64,000 bases of DNA from Siphonobacter sp048595215 (GTDB taxonomy: Bacteria; Bacteroidota; Bacteroidia; Cytophagales; Spirosomataceae): positions 14,510 through 78,509 of the forward strand of contig NZ_JBMDWJ010000320.1 of the NCBI RefSeq assembly GCF_048595215.1. The letters run 5' to 3'. The notes under the pieces are model-generated. The model searched no databases, was not told where the DNA came from, and saw nothing but the letters and a program-made list of their open reading frames with translations. Both the position numbers and the translations under genes were made by a program. Positions 35,357 through 43,751 of this stretch are shown here, in pieces (positions within the stretch are counted from its first letter, which is position 1; each line of letters begins with the position of its first letter).

Positions 35357-38300
35357 ATGTCAGACCAGTCATTAAAACGCGAACTAAACCTGCACGACCG
35401 CTCGGCTTCGGTTGATGGGCACTGGTTTACATCGCAACCCTATACTACCGATCTGATCGAGGCGATTCAGGACAAGGCCAAGGGTGATACGGAGAAAGAT
35501 CCGACGTCCATTCCCAGTCCGTTTGCCCGCTTTGATCTGGTGAACTCTGCGTTCCGTAATCTGAGTTTACGCAGTGACCTGAAAGGATCGCTGAACGACG
35601 AACGGCTGGTTTCGGCCTGTTTCGACGTGGGTGAAATCTTCTTCAATTACGATAAATTCAAGTCGCCCCGTGGCCCGATCCGAATCATTACCTGGGACCG
35701 GGAACAGGCTCTGCGTACGCTGCAAAACGGCTCGCGTAATCACCAGCGTCTGGGCAGTGCTCTGGATCTGTACCTTCGCGAAGACGCTTCCAGTTACAAC
35801 TTCGGAGGCTTGCGTAAGCTCTTTATTCTGCATTACCAGAGCCGCGAAGGAACGGGTGTGATTGGTGGTACTTCGCCGGCTACGCTGTTTTTTACGGCTC
35901 CGAACGCTTTAGATTTCGTGGATATTCACTTCGGAAATCATCGCGTATTTGACCGCAACAATCCCGTACCTCTGCACGAACGCGACATTGAGTACCAGGT
36001 GTTCTGGCACGGATTGAAGCGTTTTATGCCGGGTTTCCGGGAAATGTATCCCGAAGTTTCCGAGTATCTCAGCCGCAGTCTGGAGCTGCTGCATACCCGG
36101 AATTACGACACCTGGCAGCGGATCGGAGCCAATGGCCAAAACCTGCGGGAGGAAGCCTGGAATGCCGATTTCCCGGAGCTGGAATTCGATACGAACTACA
36201 CCGTTGAGTTCGCTTCCACGGGACAGGGACCCGCCTTCAAAATGCGGAAAGCGGCGTCGGGACCGGAAGTCATTCAGGGCCTGAGTCATTTCCTGATTAG
36301 TCCGACTGAAGAGCTGGATGAGTACGGCGTCAAAAAACAACGCTACACGGGCAAACCGGCTCCCATGATTCTGTCCAGGGATTTCTTCGAACCCATTCCG
36401 TACACGCGGATTCCCTGGCGGGATACGATTGACGTAAAGCATTTTGTGGCCGAAGACTGGCGTACCAACCAGCGGCAACTACCCGGTCAGGCGGATTTTT
36501 ATCCCTACCTGACGACCAGCGATTTCCTGGAACCGCACCTGATTCGGCTGGTCTACCCCATTCATTCCCAGCGGTACTTTGACGGTGGTTTGCGGAATGT
36601 ACAAAAGAGCTACCTGCTACCGCTGAAATCGGATTTCTTTGAATTTTTCTCCGCTCAGGATCTGATGCGGGGTGGGGAAGTCAACATTCAGATGGAAGAA
36701 CGGGCGGGTGGTTCGGTTCGCGTGACCTTACAGATTCCGCTGGGGAAATGGGACGTTGCCCAACAAAAAGTAGTACCCACGGGCCGGACCCTGAAACTCT
36801 CCCGGATGTACTACGATGATCCGACCAAATCACCCAACGAGGAGAAAAACGAAGGCGTCATTGCCGAGCACCAATTTGGCATGACGGTATTCCCCTTCGT
36901 CAAGATGAAACGTCCGCCACTGGCTAATTTTAAACCCATGTACCGGGTGCATCTGGTGGATCGGGATGTGTCGGCTCAGACGTTCAAGAACGAATACAAG
37001 CTCAGTTTCTTCGATCAGAATAACCAGATCATTCCCGTACCCGATAACCGGGTTCGTCCGCGTAGTCAGAAGGACATTGGTACGGGTGCCAAATCAGAGG
37101 TTCACGTTGTAGAGTCTGATTTTGAGCGAATTACAGTTGAAGTGGCAGGCCATCGCGGCGTCATTTTACCGAAATTCGAAATACGCGAAATGAAGGATAC
37201 GGTCTTTACCTTCGCCGTCGATTTCGGTACTACGAATACGCACGTGGAGTTTACCACCTCCGACGATCGGCAACCGCGGCCCTTTACCATCGACGACGAT
37301 GTACAGATTGCTACCCTGCATGACCCCACTTTCCCAGAGCGGGATGGGTCATTCAACGGTACGCGGGCCATACCCATTGCCGAACTGGTACCGCAGGAAA
37401 TGATGCCCGAACACCTGGGGGAAGCGTATCTCTGCAAGTTTCCACAACGGACGGCTCTGATCGAAAACCGACCTAATTTCTCGGGTGAAAATCTGTTCGG
37501 CTTCGGGGACTTTAATATTGGATTCCTGTACGAAAAGCGGAATATTCCCAAGGATGACTATACCATTTCAACGAACCTGAAATGGTCCGATTTCAGTAAA
37601 AACATCAAGGCTCAGAAGCGGATTGAAGGTTTTCTGCAATCGCTGTTGCTGTTGATCCGGAATAAAGTACTCATCAACGGCGGGAACTTGGCTCATACCG
37701 AATTACTCTGGTTTTACCCCTTGAGTATGGTTGAAAACCAGCGGAATTATTTCGAAGGACTCTGGAACAAGCTGTACGCCGAAACCATCAGTCGCGAGCG
37801 AATGCCCCGGAAAGTGCCCGAGAGTATTGCTCCTTTTTACTGGTATAGCCGGGGAGGTGGCAGCAGCCAACCGATTGATTCTAACATTTACCCGACGGCA
37901 CTGATTGATATTGGTGGAGGAACGTCCGACATCGTTATTTTTGAAGGAAACCAGCCGAATATGCTGACTTCCGTGCGTTTTGCTGGTAATGCCGTATTCG
38001 GCGACGGCTTTGCCCGGGATGGAGCCGCAGCTCGCAATGGCTTCGTCAAGAAATACGATCCGGAAGTAAGCTCGCACCTGTCGGCTAATTTCAGTAACCT
38101 GCACCGGGCTTACGAGTCGATTAAGGCGAATAACCGTTCGGAAGATATTGTAGCGTTCTATTTCTCGCTGAAAAACAACCTGGATTTACGGGAAAAAGCG
38201 GCCTACGATTTCAATGACCGGCTTGCCAATGACTCCGATCTCAAGATTGTTCCGCTGGTATTCTATACGGCTCAAATCTACCACTTGGCCCGTCTGATGA

Positions 38301-38920
38301 AGGCGAAAGACAAGAAGATGCCCCGGTATATTGCCTTTAGTGGAACGGGTTCTAAATTGCTCGACATTCTAACACCCCGAAATGTAGCTCTGGCCGATCT
38401 GGCCAAGCTGATTTTCGAAAAGGTATACGAGGCTCCCTACCACGCCGATGGGCTCGACATTGTACGTGAACGCAATTCGCCCAAGGAATCGACTTGCAAG
38501 GGGGGCTTGAAAATGCCCGGCCTGAACTTCTCCCGTGAGGACGACGGTACGCTGGAAGCCCAGATGGACCGCATCAAAACCGTTCTGCTGGGTACGAAAG
38601 AAGATCGCATCGTGGTACGCGGCGATACGTATCAGCACATTGACGGGGAGGTACTACAGGGCGTAGCCGATGAAGTGAAAGCGTTTGTGGATATGCTCTT
38701 TAGTCTGGAGATTTCGTTCAGTGGAAAGTTCGGTGTGAACGAGGGTCGACTGGATCAGTATAAGAACATTCTCCTGCGAAATCTGCTGCAAAATGTATAC
38801 AGTGGCTGGGAAATGCGGCGGGAATCACTCGAAAACCTAAACAGTCCGGTTGAAGAAACGCTCTTTTTCTATCCTCTGCTGGGAGCTTTAAATCAGTTAG
38901 CCTGGGAAGCGGCCAGTTAG
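35357..38920 (+). CDS. Large protein with actin/Hsp70-type ATPase module
   Basis: 1187 residues, the largest gene of the operon. The first 600 residues match nothing I recognise. From about 615 an actin/Hsp70-fold ATPase is visible: phosphate-1 motif VDFGTTNTHVEF (Asp622, Gly624-Thr626), phosphate-2 motif LIDIGGGTSDIVIFEG (Asp851, Gly853-Gly855, Asp858), and an adenosine-type motif IAFSGTGSKLL (about 992-1002). A DnaK, FtsA or SrfB-like ATPase cycle is therefore likely. There are no signal peptide or membrane helices. The downstream 190 residues hold further helical sequence. It might be a filament former, a chaperone for the tubulin-like partner, or an ATPase coupling it to the motor. Confidence 0.8.
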   Translation: MSDQSLKRELNLHDRSASVDGHWFTSQPYTTDLIEAIQDKAKGDTEKDPTSIPSPFARFDLVNSAFRNLSLRSDLKGSLNDERLVSACFDVGEIFFNYDKFKSPRGPIRIITWDREQALRTLQNGSRNHQRLGSALDLYLREDASSYNFGGLRKLFILHYQSREGTGVIGGTSPATLFFTAPNALDFVDIHFGNHRVFDRNNPVPLHERDIEYQVFWHGLKRFMPGFREMYPEVSEYLSRSLELLHTRNYDTWQRIGANGQNLREEAWNADFPELEFDTNYTVEFASTGQGPAFKMRKAASGPEVIQGLSHFLISPTEELDEYGVKKQRYTGKPAPMILSRDFFEPIPYTRIPWRDTIDVKHFVAEDWRTNQRQLPGQADFYPYLTTSDFLEPHLIRLVYPIHSQRYFDGGLRNVQKSYLLPLKSDFFEFFSAQDLMRGGEVNIQMEERAGGSVRVTLQIPLGKWDVAQQKVVPTGRTLKLSRMYYDDPTKSPNEEKNEGVIAEHQFGMTVFPFVKMKRPPLANFKPMYRVHLVDRDVSAQTFKNEYKLSFFDQNNQIIPVPDNRVRPRSQKDIGTGAKSEVHVVESDFERITVEVAGHRGVILPKFEIREMKDTVFTFAVDFGTTNTHVEFTTSDDRQPRPFTIDDDVQIATLHDPTFPERDGSFNGTRAIPIAELVPQEMMPEHLGEAYLCKFPQRTALIENRPNFSGENLFGFGDFNIGFLYEKRNIPKDDYTISTNLKWSDFSKNIKAQKRIEGFLQSLLLLIRNKVLINGGNLAHTELLWFYPLSMVENQRNYFEGLWNKLYAETISRERMPRKVPESIAPFYWYSRGGGSSQPIDSNIYPTALIDIGGGTSDIVIFEGNQPNMLTSVRFAGNAVFGDGFARDGAAARNGFVKKYDPEVSSHLSANFSNLHRAYESIKANNRSEDIVAFYFSLKNNLDLREKAAYDFNDRLANDSDLKIVPLVFYTAQIYHLARLMKAKDKKMPRYIAFSGTGSKLLDILTPRNVALADLAKLIFEKVYEAPYHADGLDIVRERNSPKESTCKGGLKMPGLNFSREDDGTLEAQMDRIKTVLLGTKEDRIVVRGDTYQHIDGEVLQGVADEVKAFVDMLFSLEISFSGKFGVNEGRLDQYKNILLRNLLQNVYSGWEMRRESLENLNSPVEETLFFYPLLGALNQLAWEAAS

Positions 38921-38943
38921 AGCCGTTTGGAAATTTTTATCGA

Positions 38944-38971
38944 CGCGGGCCCATACCAGGGTCCGCGTTTT
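38944..38971 (+). terminator. Internal terminator-like hairpin in the operon
   Basis: A 9-bp GC-rich stem (38944-38952 with 38959-38967, one wobble) is followed by TTTT. It lies 24 bases after the actin-like gene and 20 before the next ATG, so it probably reduces read-through or protects the upstream message. Confidence 0.55.
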
Positions 38972-38991
38972 AACCAACCTTGAATCTTCGT

Positions 38992-40284
38992 ATGCGTCGA
39001 GTCATCATTCTTGTTTTGTGCCTGTTCTGGACGGTTTCCGGATTTGCCCAAACGGCTTTGGCCCGTAAAGAGAGTACGTTTCAGGAAGCTGGTGGTGTGA
39101 ATACCAAAGCTACCTACGCTGATTTCTTTAAAAAATTGATGGATTTTTTCCTGGACAACAAGGCTACGCCCAGTGTGGCGGTAGTGCTGCGTCAACTGGA
39201 ACCGTACCTGAGCCGACCGTTGACCGACCAGGATAAGACGAAAGTCAATAAGATTCTTACGGAACTGGAGAACCTGAAAGAACCTGATCCGAAGACGGGT
39301 GAGAAGGTGTCGATCCTGAAAACCCGGGTAGCTCTGGGCAGTTTTGTAACGAATCTGCGGACCGAAATTATGGAATCCGAAATCATCGACAGCGGCGATA
39401 CGACGGTAGCCGATGGGACAGAAGTGATGCCCGACACGGTAGCTCGGGAGGCTATGGATGGCGTTCCGGTTTTGCCGAGTAAATCAGGGGATTCGCCCTG
39501 GATTTGGTGGATCATTTCGGGAGTGAGCATACTGGCTGCCGCCGGACTGGGGTATCTCTACCTGGACGAGAAAAAGAAACGGGAGCGAATCGATCGGCAA
39601 ATGCTGAATACCTCAAGTCAGGCGAGCCAGAGTTACATTAAAATGCAGCAACTTGAAAAGCAGGTACCGCAGTTGATTGAGAAAATCAAAGAATACGAGA
39701 AAGCACTGAAAGAGTACGACAAAGCTCTAAAAGATGCTCAACAGAAGAACGAAAACGAACGCAACCGCTGGTTACAGGACATGCAGAGTTTGCAGGCGGC
39801 AGCGGCGAAGGAACCGGAACTGGTAAAAGAACCCGAACCCGTAGTAGTGCCTCCCCAGCCACCTCAACCACCCCTTGCTCCGGCTCCTGAACCTGTAGAG
39901 CCTGAACCGATGCCAGAACCTGCTGCGATTCCAGCTCCGGTAACTATGGGCGGACTTGAGGTATTCTATCTGTCGACGCCCAACAAAGATGGCTCGTTCC
40001 GGGATATTCGGGGAGCACAGTTTGATCCTTCCCAGTCGCTATATCAGGTACGTCTGACGGGCCCGCTGGATGCGGAATTTGAATTCGTGGACGATCCAGG
40101 TTTGGTCAGCGAAGCCCTGCGGTATCCGGAAACCTTCCTGGATCCGGTGTGTGATTACGGTGGAGGCATTGAGTACGGAGCCCGCCGGATTATCACTGTC
40201 GCCAAAGGAAAACTAGCCAAAGCCAGTGTAGATTCGGATCGCTGGGAGTTGCAATACAAGGCAATCATTCGATTCGAAAATTAA
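38992..40284 (+). CDS. Transmembrane coiled-coil protein of the cytoskeletal-motor operon
   Basis: 430 residues from the ATG at 38992; an upstream TTG is less likely because the ATG begins a standard signal peptide (MRRVIILVLCLFW...GFAQ). A periplasmic helical region (about 25-165) precedes one membrane helix (about 169-191, IWWIISGVSILAAAGLGYLY), a Lys/Glu-rich coiled coil (193-272), a Pro/Glu-rich spacer (273-316) and a C-terminal beta-rich domain (319-430). The layout places the coiled coil and last domain in the cytoplasm, so it could connect the periplasm with the tubulin- and actin-like proteins. I do not recognise the family. Confidence 0.8.
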   Translation: MRRVIILVLCLFWTVSGFAQTALARKESTFQEAGGVNTKATYADFFKKLMDFFLDNKATPSVAVVLRQLEPYLSRPLTDQDKTKVNKILTELENLKEPDPKTGEKVSILKTRVALGSFVTNLRTEIMESEIIDSGDTTVADGTEVMPDTVAREAMDGVPVLPSKSGDSPWIWWIISGVSILAAAGLGYLYLDEKKKRERIDRQMLNTSSQASQSYIKMQQLEKQVPQLIEKIKEYEKALKEYDKALKDAQQKNENERNRWLQDMQSLQAAAAKEPELVKEPEPVVVPPQPPQPPLAPAPEPVEPEPMPEPAAIPAPVTMGGLEVFYLSTPNKDGSFRDIRGAQFDPSQSLYQVRLTGPLDAEFEFVDDPGLVSEALRYPETFLDPVCDYGGGIEYGARRIITVAKGKLAKASVDSDRWELQYKAIIRFEN

Positions 40285-40296
40285 AAGCGATGAGGG

Positions 40297-40350
40297 TTTG
40301 GGGTAGTTAAGTGCAAGTACCTTCTGGTGCCTACACTTAACTACCCCAAA
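40297..40350 (+). repeat. 17-bp perfect inverted repeat in the operon spacer
   Basis: Arms 40297-40313 and 40334-40350 are exact complements of 17 bases with a 20-base loop. There is no T-run, so it is more likely an mRNA processing or stability element than a terminator. Confidence 0.7.
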
Positions 40351-40376
40351 GCCTAGGTATCAAACGAAAATCCCAC

Positions 40377-41972
40377 ATGACCCAACTAATAGAAATCGTC
40401 ATTATCCTCGGAATTCTGGTAGCCCAGGGATGGGTATGGCTGGATACACGGGGTAGAATTAGTCGATTTCGCGAATTAATTCCTGAAGGCTCCGTCTTTA
40501 GCCTTCGGAGGTATCGGATACTGCGGCAGGATCTGGAACAGTTGTCCACCGCCGAAGTACTCAAACAGATTGAGAGTCTTTCGCAACGTACGCACGTAAA
40601 CGATCTGCAACTCGAAGAATTGACCCGTCGGGAAGATCAACTAGTCGTACTCCTTTCCAAAGATCTCCACGAGGTCATGCGGGCGGAAGCAGAGGCTGAA
40701 TTACAACAAATCCGCCAGGACCTCTGGAATTTCAAAACCATGAATCCGGGTCGCGAAACGCTGGAGTTGCCCCTGATTGTCTCGACGGATAAAACCGAGG
40801 GCATTGGCAAAATTCTTGAAAGCATTAATACCTACCTGATCCGCAATCGTACCTCGTTGGCGGATTTTAATTTGTTACGCGACATTACCGAACGGAATCT
40901 GGATGCGGAAGAAGAAGGCATTAATCTGACCATGCCCATTCCCCTGTACCTGGGTCTGATGGGTACCATGGCGGGTATTGTGATCGGTCTGTTTGCCATG
41001 CCAGCCGTAGGGTCAGCCAGCTTTTTACAGGGCGAAGGCGTTAATAACCTCATCGGTGGTGTGAAAATTGCCATGCTGGCGAGTTTAGCGGGTCTGCTGC
41101 TGACGGTACTTAATTCCTGGACGTTCCGCAATGCCAAAGCTACGCTGGAAAGCCGTAAACAGGTTTTTTTCTCTTTTCTCCAAACGGAATTGTTACCCAT
41201 CCTTTCCGAAGGCGTGAACGCGGGCATCTTCGCAACGCTTAACCGCAGTATTCAGGACTTTAGTACCACCTTTCGGGATAATGTTCAGGAGCTAAGTGGC
41301 ATGGTGGATAAAAACCACGCGTCGCTGATGGCCCAGCAAAAAGCTCTGGATACCCTGCAAAAAGTAGATTTGAATCGAGTCGCCAGCTTTAATATTCAGG
41401 TGCTGAGTCAGTTGGATAGTAGTCTGGATTCGTTGGAGAAATTCGGGTACTACCTCAATCAACTGAATGGGCTGGTGGATAATACGCAGAAAATCGTCGA
41501 ACGTACACAGAACGTCGAAGATATTTCCGTACAGATTTCCAAAAGCCTCCAGCAATCACAGGATCTGTATCTATACCTGACGAGCCATTTCAAACAACTC
41601 GATCAGCATGGCCAGGCTTTCAATAACAAAGTAGGGCAGTACGATGACTTGATCGATCAAAGTCTGCGGGCACTGGATCGTACTATCCACGATCAGTTGA
41701 AGAGCATCGAAGACATCAAGATTCGGGAAATCAACGCAACGGATCAGTACTTCACCCAAAACCGTGATAAACTCAGCAAGCTCGATTACCTGGAACTGCT
41801 CGAACGCAATGCCGAGCTGTACCAGAAAGAAAACGCCCAGCGGCAGGAGCAGATTCGTCAGCAACTCGAAGCCTTAGGCCGTCAGCAGGGCCAGACCCTG
41901 CAACTCATCGAACGCATGGTAAAGCGGATGGAAAAAGGAGCCTGGAGCCGCATGTTCTCAACAAAGAGTTAA
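40377..41972 (+). CDS. MotA/TolQ/ExbB-like channel with long coiled-coil tail (ZorA-like)
   Basis: 531 residues. Membrane helices are at about 3-22, 186-207 and 226-247. The second and third carry the MotA/TolQ/ExbB pattern (PLYLGLMGTMAGIVIGLF and KIAMLASLAGLLLTV). Residues 40-180 are a charged helical cytoplasmic loop, and residues 260-531 form a long Gln/Leu/Asp-rich coiled coil, as in the tail of ZorA from the Zorya defence system and unlike plain TolQ. With the next gene it should form an ion-driven stator or rotary motor in the inner membrane. The tail could reach the cytoplasmic tubulin- and actin-like partners. The proton or sodium choice cannot be read from the sequence. Confidence 0.82.
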   Translation: MTQLIEIVIILGILVAQGWVWLDTRGRISRFRELIPEGSVFSLRRYRILRQDLEQLSTAEVLKQIESLSQRTHVNDLQLEELTRREDQLVVLLSKDLHEVMRAEAEAELQQIRQDLWNFKTMNPGRETLELPLIVSTDKTEGIGKILESINTYLIRNRTSLADFNLLRDITERNLDAEEEGINLTMPIPLYLGLMGTMAGIVIGLFAMPAVGSASFLQGEGVNNLIGGVKIAMLASLAGLLLTVLNSWTFRNAKATLESRKQVFFSFLQTELLPILSEGVNAGIFATLNRSIQDFSTTFRDNVQELSGMVDKNHASLMAQQKALDTLQKVDLNRVASFNIQVLSQLDSSLDSLEKFGYYLNQLNGLVDNTQKIVERTQNVEDISVQISKSLQQSQDLYLYLTSHFKQLDQHGQAFNNKVGQYDDLIDQSLRALDRTIHDQLKSIEDIKIREINATDQYFTQNRDKLSKLDYLELLERNAELYQKENAQRQEQIRQQLEALGRQQGQTLQLIERMVKRMEKGAWSRMFSTKS

Positions 41973-42077
41973 GCTCGCTTACCCCGATTTATAACTGTTA
42001 CGGAATGATCGGGGCATTTTGGTCAAGCGTCTTAGACGCGAAACCAATCCACCCCGATTACAAATCGGGGCGAGCTT
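41971..42077. repeat. Nested inverted repeats between the MotA-like and MotB-like genes
   Basis: Outer arms AAGCTCGC-tta-CCCCGATTT (41971-41990) and AAATCGGGGCGAGCTT (42062-42077) can pair. In competition, each arm can form its own short hairpin (CCCCGAT...ATCGGGG near 41982-42014; CCCCGATT-ACA-AATCGGGG near 42052-42070). A further hairpin, GCGTC-tta-GACGC, lies at about 42027-42039. Alternative folds of this kind are compatible with a regulatory switch or a decayed palindromic repeat. Confidence 0.6.
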
Positions 42078-42103
42078 CTTAACGTTACTAGTCAAGCAAA
42101 TCA

Positions 42104-42748
42104 TTGAAAACCAGACATACTGATTTTTTCTGGCCGAGTTATACCGATCTTATGACGAGTCTGTTCTTCGTCATGCTGGTGCTGTATGTACTGACGGTCG
42201 CTATTCTAAAGTCAAAAGAGGAGGGGTATATCAACGATGCCCTGAAATACCAGAAAATTCAGACCATTGAGCGGGCTTTGCAGGAGCTGAACGGAACCTA
42301 TTTTCGCTACGATGAGAACAATAAGCGATTTCGATTGGGGGTGGACGTTAATTTCAAACCCAACCGGGCTGATATGAGCGAACTTGACGCCCGTACCCGC
42401 AATGGCTTGCTCGAAGCGGGCAAGGTACTGTTCCGGAAAATCAAGAACGTAGCCAAAGAAAACCCGGACGTCAGTTATATGGTTGTAGTTGAAGGTAATG
42501 CCCAGCGAGCAAATGACAACTGGCAGAGTAGTTTCGGGCGTCAGAATGGGTACGAACTCAGTTATCGCCGGGCCTTGGCTCTGGTGGATTTCTGGAAGCA
42601 GAACGGCATCAACTTCGATCAATTCAAGAATTGCGAAGTCCTGATTGTGGGCAGTGGCCATTTTGGGAAATCACGCGATCCCCGGAACGAAAACGCTAAT
42701 CGCCGGTTTACCATACAGATCACTTCAAAAGTGGGTAAATCGCTATGA
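42104..42748 (+). CDS. MotB/OmpA-like stator partner (ZorB-like)
   Basis: 214 residues. The frame has a stop codon 15 bases upstream and no ATG before the conserved region, so the start is the TTG at 42104. A short N-terminus leads into one membrane helix with the MotB-type motif PSYTDLMTSLFFVMLVLYVL; Asp15 matches the ion-carrying Asp of MotB and ZorB. The periplasmic part is an OmpA-like peptidoglycan-binding domain (VVVEGNAQ, LSYRRALALVDFW, ENANRRFTIQI). It would anchor the motor to the cell wall. It is followed with a 4-base overlap by a small lipoprotein gene. Confidence 0.88.
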   Translation: MKTRHTDFFWPSYTDLMTSLFFVMLVLYVLTVAILKSKEEGYINDALKYQKIQTIERALQELNGTYFRYDENNKRFRLGVDVNFKPNRADMSELDARTRNGLLEAGKVLFRKIKNVAKENPDVSYMVVVEGNAQRANDNWQSSFGRQNGYELSYRRALALVDFWKQNGINFDQFKNCEVLIVGSGHFGKSRDPRNENANRRFTIQITSKVGKSL

Positions 42749-42870
42749 AATTTTATTGTTTACTCCTATTACTTGGCCTGGGGCTGATGAGTTGTGCCGG
42801 TTGTTCCAAAAGTGGCAATCGTCGTCACGACCGCGATACGGTTCGGGTAGCCGAAGAACCGAAACCCTAG
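42745..42870 (+). CDS. Small lipoprotein, 41 residues, end of the motor operon
   Basis: The ATG at 42745 overlaps the stop of the MotB-like gene (ATGA). The product has a signal peptide with lipobox LMSC (anchor Cys17) followed by AGCSKSGNRRHD and an acidic/basic tail (RDTVRVAEEPKP). The mature lipopeptide is only 25 residues. Translational coupling and the clear lipoprotein signal argue that it is real. It may be an outer-membrane anchor or regulator of the stator. ispE starts 22 bases later. Confidence 0.7.
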   Translation: MKFYCLLLLLGLGLMSCAGCSKSGNRRHDRDTVRVAEEPKP

Positions 42871-42892
42871 CCGGCTTCGTTTAAAAACTAGT

Positions 42893-43696
42893 ATGGTTGC
42901 TTTTCCCAACGCCAAAATTAACCTTGGCTTATACATTACCGAAAAACGCTCGGACGGGTACCACAACCTGGAGTCCGTGTTTGTACCCGTAGGTTGGAGT
43001 GACGTACTCGAAATCCTTCCCGCTTCTGAAACGAGCTTTCGAAGTACGGGTTTGCCGATTCCGGGTGAAGCCTCAACCAACCTGTGTTTGCGGGCCTATG
43101 AACAGCTACGAAAGGATTTCGATCTATCCCCCGTACGAATCCACCTGCATAAAGTAGTACCCATCGGGGCTGGACTTGGTGGCGGCTCTTCCGACGCTGC
43201 GTTTACGCTGAAAGTACTTAATACGCTTTTTGATCTGAAGCTCAGTACGGAAGCTCTCGAAGCGTACGCTCGTCCGCTGGGCAGCGATTGTGCCTTCTTC
43301 ATTCGGAACGAAGCAAAATTCTGCGTTGGAAAAGGCGATGAGTTTTCAGAAATCATGCTTAATTTAGCTGGAAAGTCGATTCTATTGGTTTACCCAGACC
43401 TCCATAGTTCAACTGCCGAAGCGTACGCGGGCATTCGTCCACGGCCGGCTCCGGCTCAATGGACGCAGGTAGTACAACAACCCCTTCATACCTGGCAAGC
43501 ATCCATAACGAATGATTTTGAGCAGTCGTTATTTCCCAAGTATCCCCAACTCGCTCAAATCAAACGCCAGCTTTACGAAGCCGGGGCGGCTTATGCCAGT
43601 ATGTCGGGATCGGGTTCAACCGTGTACGGGATTTTTGAAGGAGAAGTACCAGAGGCTCTGTTTCCACAGCTTACCACTTGGCAGGGAAAATTATAA
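42893..43696 (+). CDS. ispE: 4-diphosphocytidyl-2-C-methyl-D-erythritol kinase
   Basis: GHMP-family kinase (267 residues) of the MEP isoprenoid pathway; it phosphorylates CDP-methylerythritol at the 2-position. N-terminal AFPNAKINLGLYI with the substrate Lys, the ATP-binding loop PIGAGLGGGSSDAA (about 85-98) and the C-terminal MSGSGSTVYGIF are all present. It is 22 bases behind the small motor lipoprotein gene and may be read from the same transcript, but it is a housekeeping gene. Confidence 0.95.
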   Translation: MVAFPNAKINLGLYITEKRSDGYHNLESVFVPVGWSDVLEILPASETSFRSTGLPIPGEASTNLCLRAYEQLRKDFDLSPVRIHLHKVVPIGAGLGGGSSDAAFTLKVLNTLFDLKLSTEALEAYARPLGSDCAFFIRNEAKFCVGKGDEFSEIMLNLAGKSILLVYPDLHSSTAEAYAGIRPRPAPAQWTQVVQQPLHTWQASITNDFEQSLFPKYPQLAQIKRQLYEAGAAYASMSGSGSTVYGIFEGEVPEALFPQLTTWQGKL

Positions 43697-43751
43697 GTGA
43701 GTCAACGGTTTTTAGTTGCACATCGGCAGTTTTGTTACCGCCATTTCTTAC

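Noticed and set aside
31828..42870. Calling the operon a Zorya phage-defence system
   Set aside because: Only ZorA- and ZorB-like genes are present. There is no ZorC, helicase-type ZorD or nuclease ZorE, and no other defence genes or mobile-element signs lie nearby.
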